A DNA stretch of 64,000 nt, taken from positions 159,260 to 223,259 of the forward strand of contig NZ_JXXU01000040.1 of the NCBI RefSeq assembly GCF_000967495.1. Direction: 5' to 3'. This stretch comes from Vibrio neptunius. Its GTDB lineage: Bacteria > Pseudomonadota > Gammaproteobacteria > Enterobacterales > Vibrionaceae. Below the pieces are notes generated by a model. That model saw nothing but the letters and a program-made list of their open reading frames with translations, was not told the DNA's origin and did no database searches. Shown piece by piece: positions 42,476 to 50,789 of this stretch (positions are counted from its first letter, which is position 1; every line of letters begins with the position of its first letter). The position numbers and the translations under genes are program-made.

Positions 42476-44100
42476 CAGTGTGTATGCTCCAGTGAACGGT
42501 TAACCATAACTAAGGGAATCAATCCAACTAATACCAGTAGCACCGCAGGTAAAGCGGCTAACTCAAGTTGTTCGTCAGAGGCAAAGTTGTAGACATAGGT
42601 TGCCAGTGTTTCGAAGTTAAAGGGCCTAAGCAGCAGCGCTGCATTCAGCTCTTTCATTGATTCAATGAAAACCAACAAACCGGCAATCAAAGCTCCACGA
42701 CGAATCAGCGGGAAATGCACTCGCCACAACATCTGATTGGAATTACACCCCATAGTGCGAGAAGCCATATCTAGAGAAGGTGAGACTTTGTTTAGGCTGC
42801 TTTCAATACTGCCGATTGCGACTGCAGAGAATCGGACGACCAATGCAAAAATAAGCGCAAACATTGAGCCTGAAAAAATTAACCCCGGCCTACCCCACTC
42901 CATAAACTTAGCAATGTCATTGACCAAATGATCCATAAACAAAACGGGAACCATTACCCCAATCGCTAATACTGTCCCTGGTACCGCATACCCCATCGAA
43001 GACAAGCGCATGAACGCCAGTCCCTGACGGTTGGTTGCTAAGCGATTATAAAAATTCACTGTGATGGCGACAATGACTCCAATGACGGCGGCCGATAGAG
43101 AAACGTAGAGGCTATTGAGCGCATACTCTCGGAATTCCGGAGTCCAGCTCTGTACAAAATACTTGAAAGCGTAAATCACCAATTGCAACAGTGGGAGCAA
43201 GAAGGCAATTGCGACTAACCCCCAACACCAAGTCAACGCCAGCCACTTCTTCCAGCCTGATAACTCGTAGCGAAAGTCTTCTCGGCTACTGAACTGATTC
43301 TGGAATAGTTTTTGTTTACGACGACTGTAGCGCTCTGCGCTAAGCAGGAGAATCACAAACACCAACATAATGGCCGAAATCTTAGCGGCCGCAGTCAAGC
43401 TTGAGTAACCGAGCCAGGTATCATAAACCGCCGTGGTCAGAGTATTGACGGCAAAATAGCTCACCGTACCGAAATCACCAATGGTTTCCATTGCAACCAA
43501 CGACAGACCGACGGCAATGGAGGGGCGGACAAGTGGAAGCGAGATGCGACAGAAACTTTCCCAAGGAGAGCATTTTAGTAAGCGCGCTGATTGCAGCAAA
43601 GAAACGTTTTGCTCCATAAATGCAGCACGACACAGCAGATAAACGTAAGGGTAAAGCACCAATGCCAGCACAATGATAGCACCAGTCAACGTTCTGATAT
43701 CAGGAAACCAATAATCTCCGGGTCCCCAACCTGTTAAATCACGCAGCAAGATTTGTACTGGTCCGGCAAAGTCGAGCCAATCAGTAAAAATGTAACCAAC
43801 GATGTAACCCGGCATAGCCAGAGGCAACACTAAAGCCCATTGTAAAATCCGCTCGCTGGGTATCCGACACATGGCCATAATCCAAGCAGACGGGATACCA
43901 AAAACTAGGGACAGAACCATAGTACCTGCGGCCAAGACGACCGTATTAAAGGTATAGGTTGGCATTACCGTCGACATCAGATGCGAGAATAAGTCATCAG
44001 TCTCGCCGATAGAGGTAAGGAATATCGCTAAGATCGGCAAAACCAGTAGCAGGGCCAACGTCCCACTACTGGTTTTCCATAAATAATTATTTTCTTTCAT
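42475..44100 (-). CDS. fbpB: Iron(III) ABC transporter permease FbpB
   Basis: A 541-residue double-length permease: two fused six-helix halves, each with an EAA-type loop (LLKCSPWESFCRISLPLV and MASRTMGCNSNQMLWRVHF). This internal duplication is characteristic of FbpB/SfuB iron permeases, so one polypeptide replaces a dimer. It follows fbpA after 160 bases that contain two hairpins, suggesting that fbpA is made in excess. Confidence 0.94.
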   Translation of the reverse strand: MKENNYLWKTSSGTLALLLVLPILAIFLTSIGETDDLFSHLMSTVMPTYTFNTVVLAAGTMVLSLVFGIPSAWIMAMCRIPSERILQWALVLPLAMPGYIVGYIFTDWLDFAGPVQILLRDLTGWGPGDYWFPDIRTLTGAIIVLALVLYPYVYLLCRAAFMEQNVSLLQSARLLKCSPWESFCRISLPLVRPSIAVGLSLVAMETIGDFGTVSYFAVNTLTTAVYDTWLGYSSLTAAAKISAIMLVFVILLLSAERYSRRKQKLFQNQFSSREDFRYELSGWKKWLALTWCWGLVAIAFLLPLLQLVIYAFKYFVQSWTPEFREYALNSLYVSLSAAVIGVIVAITVNFYNRLATNRQGLAFMRLSSMGYAVPGTVLAIGVMVPVLFMDHLVNDIAKFMEWGRPGLIFSGSMFALIFALVVRFSAVAIGSIESSLNKVSPSLDMASRTMGCNSNQMLWRVHFPLIRRGALIAGLLVFIESMKELNAALLLRPFNFETLATYVYNFASDEQLELAALPAVLLVLVGLIPLVMVNRSLEHTH

Positions 44101-44170
44101 CGCCTAACAATCACAGGTATACATCGCTTAAATGCACTTGCTAATACATCTCATATACCTTTAATACGCT

Positions 44171-44236
44171 TAAGGGTCTGTTATACCCTTATAAACAAAC
44201 AACCTCAAGTGACCCTTGTAAAAGAGCGACTTGAGG
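44171..44236 (-). terminator. Two hairpins between fbpA and fbpB
   Basis: On the minus strand, first a stem CCTCAAGT/ACTTGAGG (arms 44229-44236 and 44203-44210) followed by TTGTTTGTTT, then AAGGGT/ACCCTT (about 44171-44191). They probably act as a partial terminator or 3' protector for fbpA mRNA. Confidence 0.55.
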
Positions 44237-44260
44237 CTGTGTATATAAAGCGTCAAACGA

Positions 44261-45274
44261 TTACAGGTCGAACTTCACTTCATCAAGAAGCTTGATTGCT
44301 GCTGCGTGGTGGTCGGCAATTTCATCGAGAGAAATCGTGTCAGCTTTGAAGTCGCCCCAAGACGCTACTAGGTCAGAACGCTTAACGCCTTCTTTCACTG
44401 GGTACTCGTAGTTCACTTCAGCGTACATGCTTTGAGCTTTATCACCCGCTAGGAATTCCATTAGCTTAAGTGCGTTCTCTTTGTTTGGAGAGTACTTAGC
44501 CATTGCCATACCAGAGATGTTTACGTGAGTACCAGTTGTGTTCTGGTTAGGGAAGTTAATGTAAACAGCATCAGCCCACGCTTTCTGCTCTTTATCGTTA
44601 ACCATCTTACCTAGGTAGTAGCTGTTACCCAGAGAAACGTCACATAGACCTTCTTTGATCGCTTTAACCTGTGCACGGTCGTTACCTTGAGGTTTACGCG
44701 CTAGGTTAGCTTTAACACCTTCTAGCCACTCTTTAGTTTCCGCTTCGCCTTTATGAGCAATCATGGAAGAGACTAGAGAAACGTTGTAAGGGTGCTTACC
44801 ACTACGAGTACAGATTTTGCCTTTGAATTCAGGCTTAGCAAGATCAGCGTACGTGAAATCATCACCTAGCTTACCAACACGGTCACGTGAAGAGTAAACG
44901 CTACGAGTACGGGTTGTCAGAGCAAACCACTCATTGTCAGCATCTTGGTACTGAGCTGGAATGTTCTTTTCAAGAACAGCGCTTTCTACAGACTGAACCA
45001 AGCCTTGCTTAGTTAGCTCAGACAAACGGCTGATGTCTACCGTCAGAATCACGTCAGCTGGGCTATACTCGCCTTCTTGAGCTAGTTTCTCTGCTAGGCC
45101 TTTCTTTGCGAACTTAACGTTTACTTTGATGCCTGTTTCTTTAGTGAACTCGTTGAACATAGGTTCAACTAGGAAAGGTTGACGGTAAGAGTAGACGTTC
45201 ACTTCTTCAGCAGCCATCGCAGTCGGTGCTAATGTTGCACATGCTAAAGCAGAAAGAGTCAGCAGTTTTTTCAT
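44261..45274 (-). CDS. fbpA: Periplasmic iron(III)-binding protein FbpA
   Basis: Captures ferric iron in the periplasm for FbpBC. The 337-residue precursor has a 21-residue signal peptide (ends TAMA, then AEEVNVYSYRQ). The iron-ligand tyrosines expected in class 1 ferric-binding proteins fit the VNVYSYRQPF start and the later SLGNSYYLGKMV pair. A Fur box and promoter lie immediately upstream. Belongs to the FutA/FbpA branch; a distinct metal specificity is unlikely given the Fur site. Confidence 0.95.
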   Translation of the reverse strand: MKKLLTLSALACATLAPTAMAAEEVNVYSYRQPFLVEPMFNEFTKETGIKVNVKFAKKGLAEKLAQEGEYSPADVILTVDISRLSELTKQGLVQSVESAVLEKNIPAQYQDADNEWFALTTRTRSVYSSRDRVGKLGDDFTYADLAKPEFKGKICTRSGKHPYNVSLVSSMIAHKGEAETKEWLEGVKANLARKPQGNDRAQVKAIKEGLCDVSLGNSYYLGKMVNDKEQKAWADAVYINFPNQNTTGTHVNISGMAMAKYSPNKENALKLMEFLAGDKAQSMYAEVNYEYPVKEGVKRSDLVASWGDFKADTISLDEIADHHAAAIKLLDEVKFDL

Positions 45275-45299
45275 TGGTTCAGTCCTTTAACTTCGTAAT

Positions 45300-45314
45300 G
45301 ATAACGTTTATCAG
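45300..45314. promoter_or_regulatory. Fur box
   Basis: TGATAACGTTTATCA, a 7-1-7 inverted repeat with one mismatch per half to the consensus TGATAATNATTATCA. It covers the predicted transcription start of fbpA, so Fe2+-Fur would repress fbpABC. Confidence 0.8.
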
Positions 45315-45322
45315 TTGCGTTA

Positions 45323-45350
45323 TTATATTCATGATGATTTAGAAAACAAT
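45323..45350 (-). promoter_or_regulatory. fbpA promoter
   Basis: TTGTTT (45345-45350), 16-base spacer, perfect TATAAT (45323-45328). The predicted start falls at the Fur box. Confidence 0.7.
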
Positions 45351-45362
45351 GCTGTAAAACGC

Positions 45363-45390
45363 AAAAACCTGCCGGAGTTGGCAGGTTTTT
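45363..45390 (-). terminator. Terminator of glnK-amtB
   Basis: Nine-bp stem AAACCTGCC/GGCAGGTTT (45365-45388) with a 6-base loop and T run on the minus strand. Confidence 0.88.
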
Positions 45391-45428
45391 GAGTATTTTA
45401 TTTGTAACAGTCTATGTCTTGTTCTGAC

Positions 45429-46658
45429 TTACTTCACAGTAACAAATTCAGGGTAGGCACCAACACCACAGTCGTGCATGTCCATACCTTCCAATTCTTC
45501 ATCTTCGGACACTCGGATACCAATCGTTGCTTTAAGCACTGCCCACACCGCAAGACTTGCACCGAACACCCAAGCAAAGATAACCGCCGCACCCAATAGC
45601 TGAGCACCAAACGTTGCATCACCATTACTCAGTGGCACAACCATCAGGCCGAAGAAACCACATACACCGTGCACCGAAATCGCACCCACTGGATCGTCAA
45701 TTTTAAGCTTATCAAGAGCAATAATGCTGAACACAACTAGCGCACCTGATACTGCACCAATGGCCACAGCATAGATTGGCGATGGAGACAGCGGATCGGC
45801 AGTGATGGCAACTAGGCCAGCCAGTGCGCCGTTGAGGATCATCGTCAGGTCTGCTTTACCCCACGTCGTTTTACACACCAGAAGAGCTGCAATCGCACCA
45901 GCCGCTGCTGCTGCATTTGTGTTAAGGAAGATTTGACCTACTGCCGTTGCATTCTCAAAGTCAGAAACCATCAACTGAGAGCCACCGTTGAAACCAAACC
46001 AACCGAACCAAAGGATAAAGGTACCCAGTGTCGCCAGGGGCATGTTCGAACCTGGAATTGGGTAAATCTCACCATTTTTCCCGTATTTACCTTTACGAGC
46101 ACCTAGTAGCAACACGCCTGCTAATGCCGCGGCTGCGCCAGCCATGTGTACAATACCTGAGCCAGCAAAGTCACTAAATCCCGCTTCTGCCAAGAAGCCT
46201 CCTCCCCAAGTCCAGTAACCCTCCATTGGGTAGATAAACGCCGTCAGTACCGCGGAGAAAATGAGGAATGACCATAACTTCATTCGCTCTGCGACCGCAC
46301 CAGACACAACAGACATAGCTGTCGCAACAAACACCACTTGGAAGAAGAAGTCAGATTCTAGAGAGTGGTCTGCGCCTTCCCCTTGTGTTCCAATCAACGT
46401 ACCCAATGAAGGTAGCCAGCCGCCTTCACCATTGTCGACATACATGATGTTGTAGCCAACGACCAAGTACATGGTACATGCAATTGCATATAAGCAAACA
46501 TTTTTGGTCAGAATTTCAGTGGTGTTCTTTGAACGAACTAAACCCGCCTCAAGCATGGCAAAACCAGCCGCCATCCACATGACCAACGCACCTGAAATGA
46601 GGAAGAAAAAAGTGTCTAGTGCGTAACGTAATTCGGTTACTGTGGTTGTTAATTCCAT
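45429..46658 (-). CDS. amtB: Ammonium transporter AmtB
   Basis: Inner-membrane NH4+/NH3 channel, 409 residues, about eleven membrane helices. The twin pore histidines are seen in GIVHMAGAAAAL and ISVHGVCGFFG, and the aromatic gate in the Phe/Trp-rich GYWTWGG region. The C-terminal tail (EELEGMDMHDCGVGAYPEF) is the segment that GlnK docks on. It is the second gene after glnK, 26 bases downstream, and shares its sigma-54 promoter. Confidence 0.96.
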   Translation of the reverse strand: MELTTTVTELRYALDTFFFLISGALVMWMAAGFAMLEAGLVRSKNTTEILTKNVCLYAIACTMYLVVGYNIMYVDNGEGGWLPSLGTLIGTQGEGADHSLESDFFFQVVFVATAMSVVSGAVAERMKLWSFLIFSAVLTAFIYPMEGYWTWGGGFLAEAGFSDFAGSGIVHMAGAAAALAGVLLLGARKGKYGKNGEIYPIPGSNMPLATLGTFILWFGWFGFNGGSQLMVSDFENATAVGQIFLNTNAAAAAGAIAALLVCKTTWGKADLTMILNGALAGLVAITADPLSPSPIYAVAIGAVSGALVVFSIIALDKLKIDDPVGAISVHGVCGFFGLMVVPLSNGDATFGAQLLGAAVIFAWVFGASLAVWAVLKATIGIRVSEDEELEGMDMHDCGVGAYPEFVTVK

Positions 46659-46684
46659 TTTTTTATCTCCAGTTCTTTGAATTC

Positions 46685-47023
46685 TTAAAGCGCCTCAGCG
46701 TCCATTTCACCAGTACGAATGCGCACTGCCTGGCTCAGGTCATAAACAAAGATTTTTCCGTCACCGATTTTTCCTGTGTGCGCCGCTTTGGATACAGCTT
46801 CAATCACGCGGTCTACATTTTCAGCCTGTGTTGCTATCTCGAGTTTCACCTTAGGTAAGAAATCCACTTGATACTCTGCACCACGATAAAGCTCGGTGTG
46901 GCCTTTCTGACGTCCAAACCCTTTCACTTCGGATACCGTCATACCTTCGATACCGACATCAGCTAGTGCCTCTCGAACATCGTCTAATTTGAATGGTTTG
47001 ATAATCGCATTAATAAGTTTCAT
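46685..47023 (-). CDS. glnK: Nitrogen regulatory protein PII (GlnK type)
   Basis: A 112-residue PII signal protein with the uridylylation tyrosine Tyr51 in the T-loop (ELYRGAEYQVDF) and the B-loop GKIGDGKIFV. The ATG at 47023, preceded by AGAGAGGATGCG, gives the exact family length; an upstream in-frame extension of 23 codons runs into the promoter. Coupling to amtB and the sigma-54 promoter point to GlnK, which blocks AmtB after ammonium shock, rather than the constitutive GlnB. Confidence 0.96.
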   Translation of the reverse strand: MKLINAIIKPFKLDDVREALADVGIEGMTVSEVKGFGRQKGHTELYRGAEYQVDFLPKVKLEIATQAENVDRVIEAVSKAAHTGKIGDGKIFVYDLSQAVRIRTGEMDAEAL

Positions 47024-47063
47024 CGCATCCTCTCTGAAGCTGTCATCCTTTTTATCTTTATAA

Positions 47064-47080
47064 TCCAAGTGACATGCCAA
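47064..47080 (-). promoter_or_regulatory. Sigma-54 promoter of glnK-amtB
   Basis: Minus-strand TTGGCATGTCACTTGGA has the -24 GG and the correct spacing to the -12 element; the -12 reads TTGG instead of TTGC. The predicted start is near 47053, about 30 bases before the glnK ATG. Confidence 0.7.
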
Positions 47081-47135
47081 CTTATTAAGCATTTGATAAT
47101 TAATGGTTTATTAATCGCAGAGGGCCAAATACACA

Positions 47136-47165
47136 AAAAGGCGCACCATAACGGTGCGCCTTTAT
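47136..47165 (-). terminator. Terminator of yacL that also matches an NtrC site
   Basis: The palindrome GGCGCACC-ATAAC-GGTGCGCC (47140-47160), followed on the minus strand by TTTTT, is a good terminator for yacL. Its core GCACC-5-GGTGC is also the NtrC enhancer consensus, centred about 97 bp upstream of the predicted sigma-54 start of glnK. Confidence 0.75.
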
Positions 47166-47212
47166 CACAATAATGAGGCAATAATTTCATTCTTCACTAT
47201 ATCAGTGCAGAT

Positions 47213-47584
47213 TTATTTGGTGGTCAGAAACTCTTTCCATTGTTCAATCAGCAGCTCAAAGTCATCTAAGCCACAACTGGCTGTACTCTCACTGTCATAA
47301 AAATTAAACTCGCTGTCTTCAGCCATCGCTTCCCCATGCGCCAATACATTCTCTTGAATGGTGACTTCATCACCATGAATAGAGATGGAAATCTCAGTAC
47401 CCAGCATGGTGTGTTCCTGAAGTGGAGACTGGTGTACAGCCTCTAGCATAGACTCGACCTGCTCTATCTTCTGCCAATCCTTACCGATTTCTTCCTGCAA
47501 CCAGCGACCAGCAATTTCATGGCCCATACTCGACTTAACGTAGTACTCGCCCATTAAAGTGTTTCTAATGAACTCAAATTCCAT
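47213..47584 (-). CDS. yacL: YacL family protein (UPF0231)
   Basis: A 123-residue cytoplasmic protein of unknown function. It matches YacL in length and in the landmarks SMGHEIAGRWLQEE near the start, and FYDSESTASCGLDDFE near the end. It is very acidic. In E. coli and in Vibrio the gene lies just downstream of acnB, which supports the call. A terminator follows its stop after about 50 bases. Confidence 0.9.
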   Translation of the reverse strand: MEFEFIRNTLMGEYYVKSSMGHEIAGRWLQEEIGKDWQKIEQVESMLEAVHQSPLQEHTMLGTEISISIHGDEVTIQENVLAHGEAMAEDSEFNFYDSESTASCGLDDFELLIEQWKEFLTTK

Positions 47585-47698
47585 AGGGCACCTCTTGCGG
47601 TTCTGCCTAACTCAATGGGCGGGAGTATACAAGGACTAAAGGTGTGAGGCGAGGTATAGACGACAAAGTCCATTCTTATGATTAATTGCAACTCACTC

Positions 47699-47804
47699 TC
47701 GTCATCCTCAAGAATGAGGAACGAATGAGTTGGGGATCTTTTAAAACAACGACATACTTGAAGAGATTCCCTACTCGTTCCTTCGTCAGTCTATGGAATG
47801 ACAG
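47699..47804. repeat. Imperfect palindromic intergenic element
   Basis: About 106 bases that can fold back on themselves. The ends pair as CGTCATCC with GGAATGAC(A)G, and the inner arms are GAACGAATGAGTTGGGGATCT versus the reverse complement of AGATTCCCTACTCGTTCC. The design resembles dispersed ERIC/MITE-like repeats that occur in many copies in Vibrio intergenic regions; copy number cannot be seen from one window. Confidence 0.6.
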
Positions 47805-47840
47805 GTTCAATCAATTTGGAAATTGGTAGCTTTAGAAACA

Positions 47841-47866
47841 AAAAAAACGCCTACCGAAGTAGACGC
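47841..47866 (-). terminator. Terminator of acnB
   Basis: Minus-strand stem CGTCTAC/GTAGGCG (one U-G pair) capped by a stable TTCG tetraloop and followed by seven T. Confidence 0.88.
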
Positions 47867-47902
47867 TCTCAATTCTATGCCTCAATCAAATATGACAAGG
47901 GA

Positions 47903-50491
47903 TTATGCAGGCTCTTGAAAAATCACTGAATCCGCTTTCTTAGTGTACTGATCCATCTTATGGAAGTTCAAGTAACGGTAGGTATCTGCGGCTGTCGCGT
48001 CGATTTGCTTCGCGTACTCTAGGTACTCTTCCTTAGTGGGAATCTTACCTAGAATCGCACCAACCGCCGAAAGCTCAGCAGAAGCAAGATAAACGTTAGC
48101 ACCGGTACCTAAACGGTTCGGGAAGTTACGTGTCGACGTTGACATTACTGTCGCCTTATCTGCCACACGTGCCTGGTTACCCATACATAGTGAACACCCT
48201 GGCGTTTCAATACGAACACCAGCACGACCGTATATACCGTAGTAACCTTCTTCGGTTAGCTGATCGCGGTCCATCTTCGTTGGTGGAGCCACCCATAGGC
48301 GAGTATCTAACTGACCACCGAACTGTTCTAGTAGCTTACCTGCAGCGCGGAAATGGCCGATGTTAGTCATACAAGAACCAATGAAGACTTCATCGATATT
48401 GGTACCCTGAACTTCAGAAAGTAGACGAGCGTCATCTGGATCGTTTGGTGCACACAGAATAGGTTGATCAATTTCTGCTAGGTCGATTTCAATGATGTGA
48501 GCGTATTCCGCATCTGCGTCTGCTTCCATCAACTCTGGCTTCGCCAACCACTCTTCCATCGCAGTGATACGACGCTCGATAGTACGACGGTCACCGTAAC
48601 CTTCGGAAATCATCCACTTAAGCATGGTGATATTCGAGTTTAGATACTCTTCAATCGACTCTTGAGACAATTTAACTGTACAACCAGCCGCTGAACGCTC
48701 TGCAGAAGCATCTGAAAGCTCGAACGCCTGCTCAACCGTTAGGTGCTCAACACCTTCAATCTCAAGCACGCGGCCGGAGAATTCGTTGATCTTACCCGCT
48801 TTCTCAACTGTCAATAGACCTTGCTGAATTGCGTAGTAAGGAATCGCATGAACTAAATCACGTAGCGTGATACCTGGCTGCATTTCGCCTTTAAAACGAA
48901 CCAAGATTGATTCCGGCATATCAAGCGGCATAACACCTGTCGCTGCAGCAAATGCAACTAGACCAGAACCAGCTGGGAATGAAATACCCAGAGGGAAACG
49001 AGTGTGCGAGTCACCACCTGTACCAACAGTATCAGGAAGAAGCATACGGTTTAGCCATGAGTGGATAACGCCATCGCCTGGACGAAGAGAGACACCACCA
49101 CGGTTCATGATGAAATCAGGCAACGTATGGTGCGTGTTGACGTCGACTGGTTTTGGATACGCAGAAGTATGACAGAATGACTGCATCACTAGATCAGCTG
49201 AGAAGCCAAGACACGCAAGGTCTTTTAGCTCATCACGCGTCATAGGGCCAGTTGTATCCTGAGAACCAACTGTCGTCATCTTAGGTTCGCAGTATTGACC
49301 CGCGCGAACACCTTCAACGCCACATGCTTTACCGACCATCTTCTGAGCCAGTGTGTAACCCTTGCTTGATGCGGAAGGATCAATCGGCTTGGCAAACAGA
49401 TCGGTTTCTTCTAGGCCAAGAGAAGTACGAGCACGACTTGTTAAACCACGACCAATGATCAATGGAATACGGCCACCAGCGCGCACTTCATCAAGCAGTA
49501 CCTTGCTCAGCTCAAAGTTTGAAATTTCTGCGCCACCTTTGCGCACAACACCTTCATATGGGTAAATTTCAATCACATCCCCCATGTTCATGTCTTGAAC
49601 GTTTAGCTCAATTGGTAGTGCACCTGAGTCTTCCATCGTGTTGTAGAAGATTGGTGCGATCTTACCGCCTAAACAGATACCGCCTGTACGTTTGTTTGGT
49701 ACAAATGGGATATCTTCACCCATGAACCAAAGTACAGAGTTAGTCGCTGACTTACGTGAAGAACCGGTACCCACGACATCACCGACGTAAGCCAATGGAA
49801 TACCATCTTTTTGTAGCTCTTCGATTTGTTTGATAGGACCAACGCTTCCTGGTTCGTCTGGGTTGATACCATCACGTTCCATTTTCAGCATCGCTTTCGC
49901 GTGCACTGGGATATCTGGGCGCGACCATGCATCAGGCGCCGGAGACAAGTCATCGGTGTTAGTTTCACCAGTGACTTTGAATACTTTAACGGTAATTTTC
50001 TCAGCAACTTTCTCTTTCGAGGTAAACCACTCAGCATCAGCCCAAGATTGCAGTACTTGCAGTGCGTAAGTGTTACCTGCTTTCGCTTTCTCCTCTACGT
50101 CATAGAAAGCATCAAACATGAGTAGAGTGTGAGATAGTGCTTTTGCAGCAATAGATGCCAACGCGTCATCATCAAGAAGGTCAACTAGCGGAGCGATATT
50201 GTAGCCACCCTGCATCGTACCCAACAGCTCAGCTGCTTTTTCACGACTTACCAGTGGCGATTCCACTTCGCCTTTGGTAATAGCCGTCAGAAAACCTGCT
50301 TTGACATATGCAGCTTCATCTACGCCAGGTGGGATACGATTTTCTAGTAGGTCAAGAATTACGGTTTCTTCACCTTGAGGGGGATTTTTCAGAAGTTCGA
50401 CAAGACCAGCAACTTGCTCGGCGTCTAGTGGTTTAGGAACAACTCCTTCAGCAGCACGCTCTGCGACGTGTTTACGATAGGCTTCAAGCAC
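47903..50491 (-). CDS. acnB: Aconitate hydratase B
   Basis: TCA-cycle and methylcitrate aconitase; the apo-form can bind mRNA in E. coli. The 862-residue length matches AcnB (865). The N-terminal HEAT-like domain (1-160) is followed by the swivel domain and the catalytic core. The [4Fe-4S] ligands are in IGSCMTN and CSLCMGNQARV. The start is GTG at 50491 with AGAGG 8 bases upstream; the next residues LEAYRKHVAERAAEG are strongly conserved. A 7-codon frame with a stronger ribosome binding site overlaps this start (50484-50507). Confidence 0.97.
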   Translation of the reverse strand: MLEAYRKHVAERAAEGVVPKPLDAEQVAGLVELLKNPPQGEETVILDLLENRIPPGVDEAAYVKAGFLTAITKGEVESPLVSREKAAELLGTMQGGYNIAPLVDLLDDDALASIAAKALSHTLLMFDAFYDVEEKAKAGNTYALQVLQSWADAEWFTSKEKVAEKITVKVFKVTGETNTDDLSPAPDAWSRPDIPVHAKAMLKMERDGINPDEPGSVGPIKQIEELQKDGIPLAYVGDVVGTGSSRKSATNSVLWFMGEDIPFVPNKRTGGICLGGKIAPIFYNTMEDSGALPIELNVQDMNMGDVIEIYPYEGVVRKGGAEISNFELSKVLLDEVRAGGRIPLIIGRGLTSRARTSLGLEETDLFAKPIDPSASSKGYTLAQKMVGKACGVEGVRAGQYCEPKMTTVGSQDTTGPMTRDELKDLACLGFSADLVMQSFCHTSAYPKPVDVNTHHTLPDFIMNRGGVSLRPGDGVIHSWLNRMLLPDTVGTGGDSHTRFPLGISFPAGSGLVAFAAATGVMPLDMPESILVRFKGEMQPGITLRDLVHAIPYYAIQQGLLTVEKAGKINEFSGRVLEIEGVEHLTVEQAFELSDASAERSAAGCTVKLSQESIEEYLNSNITMLKWMISEGYGDRRTIERRITAMEEWLAKPELMEADADAEYAHIIEIDLAEIDQPILCAPNDPDDARLLSEVQGTNIDEVFIGSCMTNIGHFRAAGKLLEQFGGQLDTRLWVAPPTKMDRDQLTEEGYYGIYGRAGVRIETPGCSLCMGNQARVADKATVMSTSTRNFPNRLGTGANVYLASAELSAVGAILGKIPTKEEYLEYAKQIDATAADTYRYLNFHKMDQYTKKADSVIFQEPA

Positions 50492-50507
50492 GACTTTTTC
50501 CTCTCAT
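50484..50507 (-). CDS. Possible 7-residue upstream frame overlapping acnB
   Basis: ATG at 50507, with GGAGG 7 bases upstream, encodes MRGKSRA and stops in TGA inside codons 2-3 of acnB, in another frame. The acnB Shine-Dalgarno AGAGG lies inside it. The overlap would let a terminating ribosome reinitiate at the acnB GTG. Not supported by anything other than the strong ribosome binding site and geometry. Confidence 0.35.
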   Translation of the reverse strand: MRGKSRA

Positions 50508-50789
50508 TGCGGTTCCTCCGTTATTATTACTATTATTCAACGTAACGAAGTGAACATCCTTGGAAACTTGGCTCTCCTTTTTGCCATATTTTTCATTCAT
50601 CTTGAGTGAGAAACAGTGCCAGAGAGGCCAAACTGTGGGCAGTAGGATAGCAAATTTAACGATAAATTAAAATCTCATCATTTTGACCAACATAGCAACT
50701 TAAGACTAAAGTTCTATGATTTTCTTTGCTTAATTTCATCAATTCCCTGCTTTGACAATAGATGATTGATTGAATGAATTATTGAATGG
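50508..50789. other. acnB upstream region
   Basis: About 280 AT-rich bases between the patatin-gene stop and acnB. No gene and no clear terminator for the upstream side; the acnB promoter is probably around 50640-50720, but no element matches well. Confidence 0.5.

Larger units (their letters stand above)
47585..47902. other. yacL-acnB intergenic region
   Basis: Holds no gene. It contains an imperfect inverted-repeat element (47699-47804) and the acnB terminator (47843-47866). The yacL promoter presumably lies within the first 100 bases upstream of its ATG, but I see no strong match. Confidence 0.6.

Noticed and set aside
47136..47165. Reading the GCACC palindrome only as a yacL terminator
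   Set aside because: The spacing to a good sigma-54 promoter fits an NtrC enhancer too well to list a terminator alone; I reported both.
48867..50125. Several plus-strand frames of 67-101 codons antisense to acnB
   Set aside because: Shadows of acnB; no ribosome binding sites or recognisable domains.
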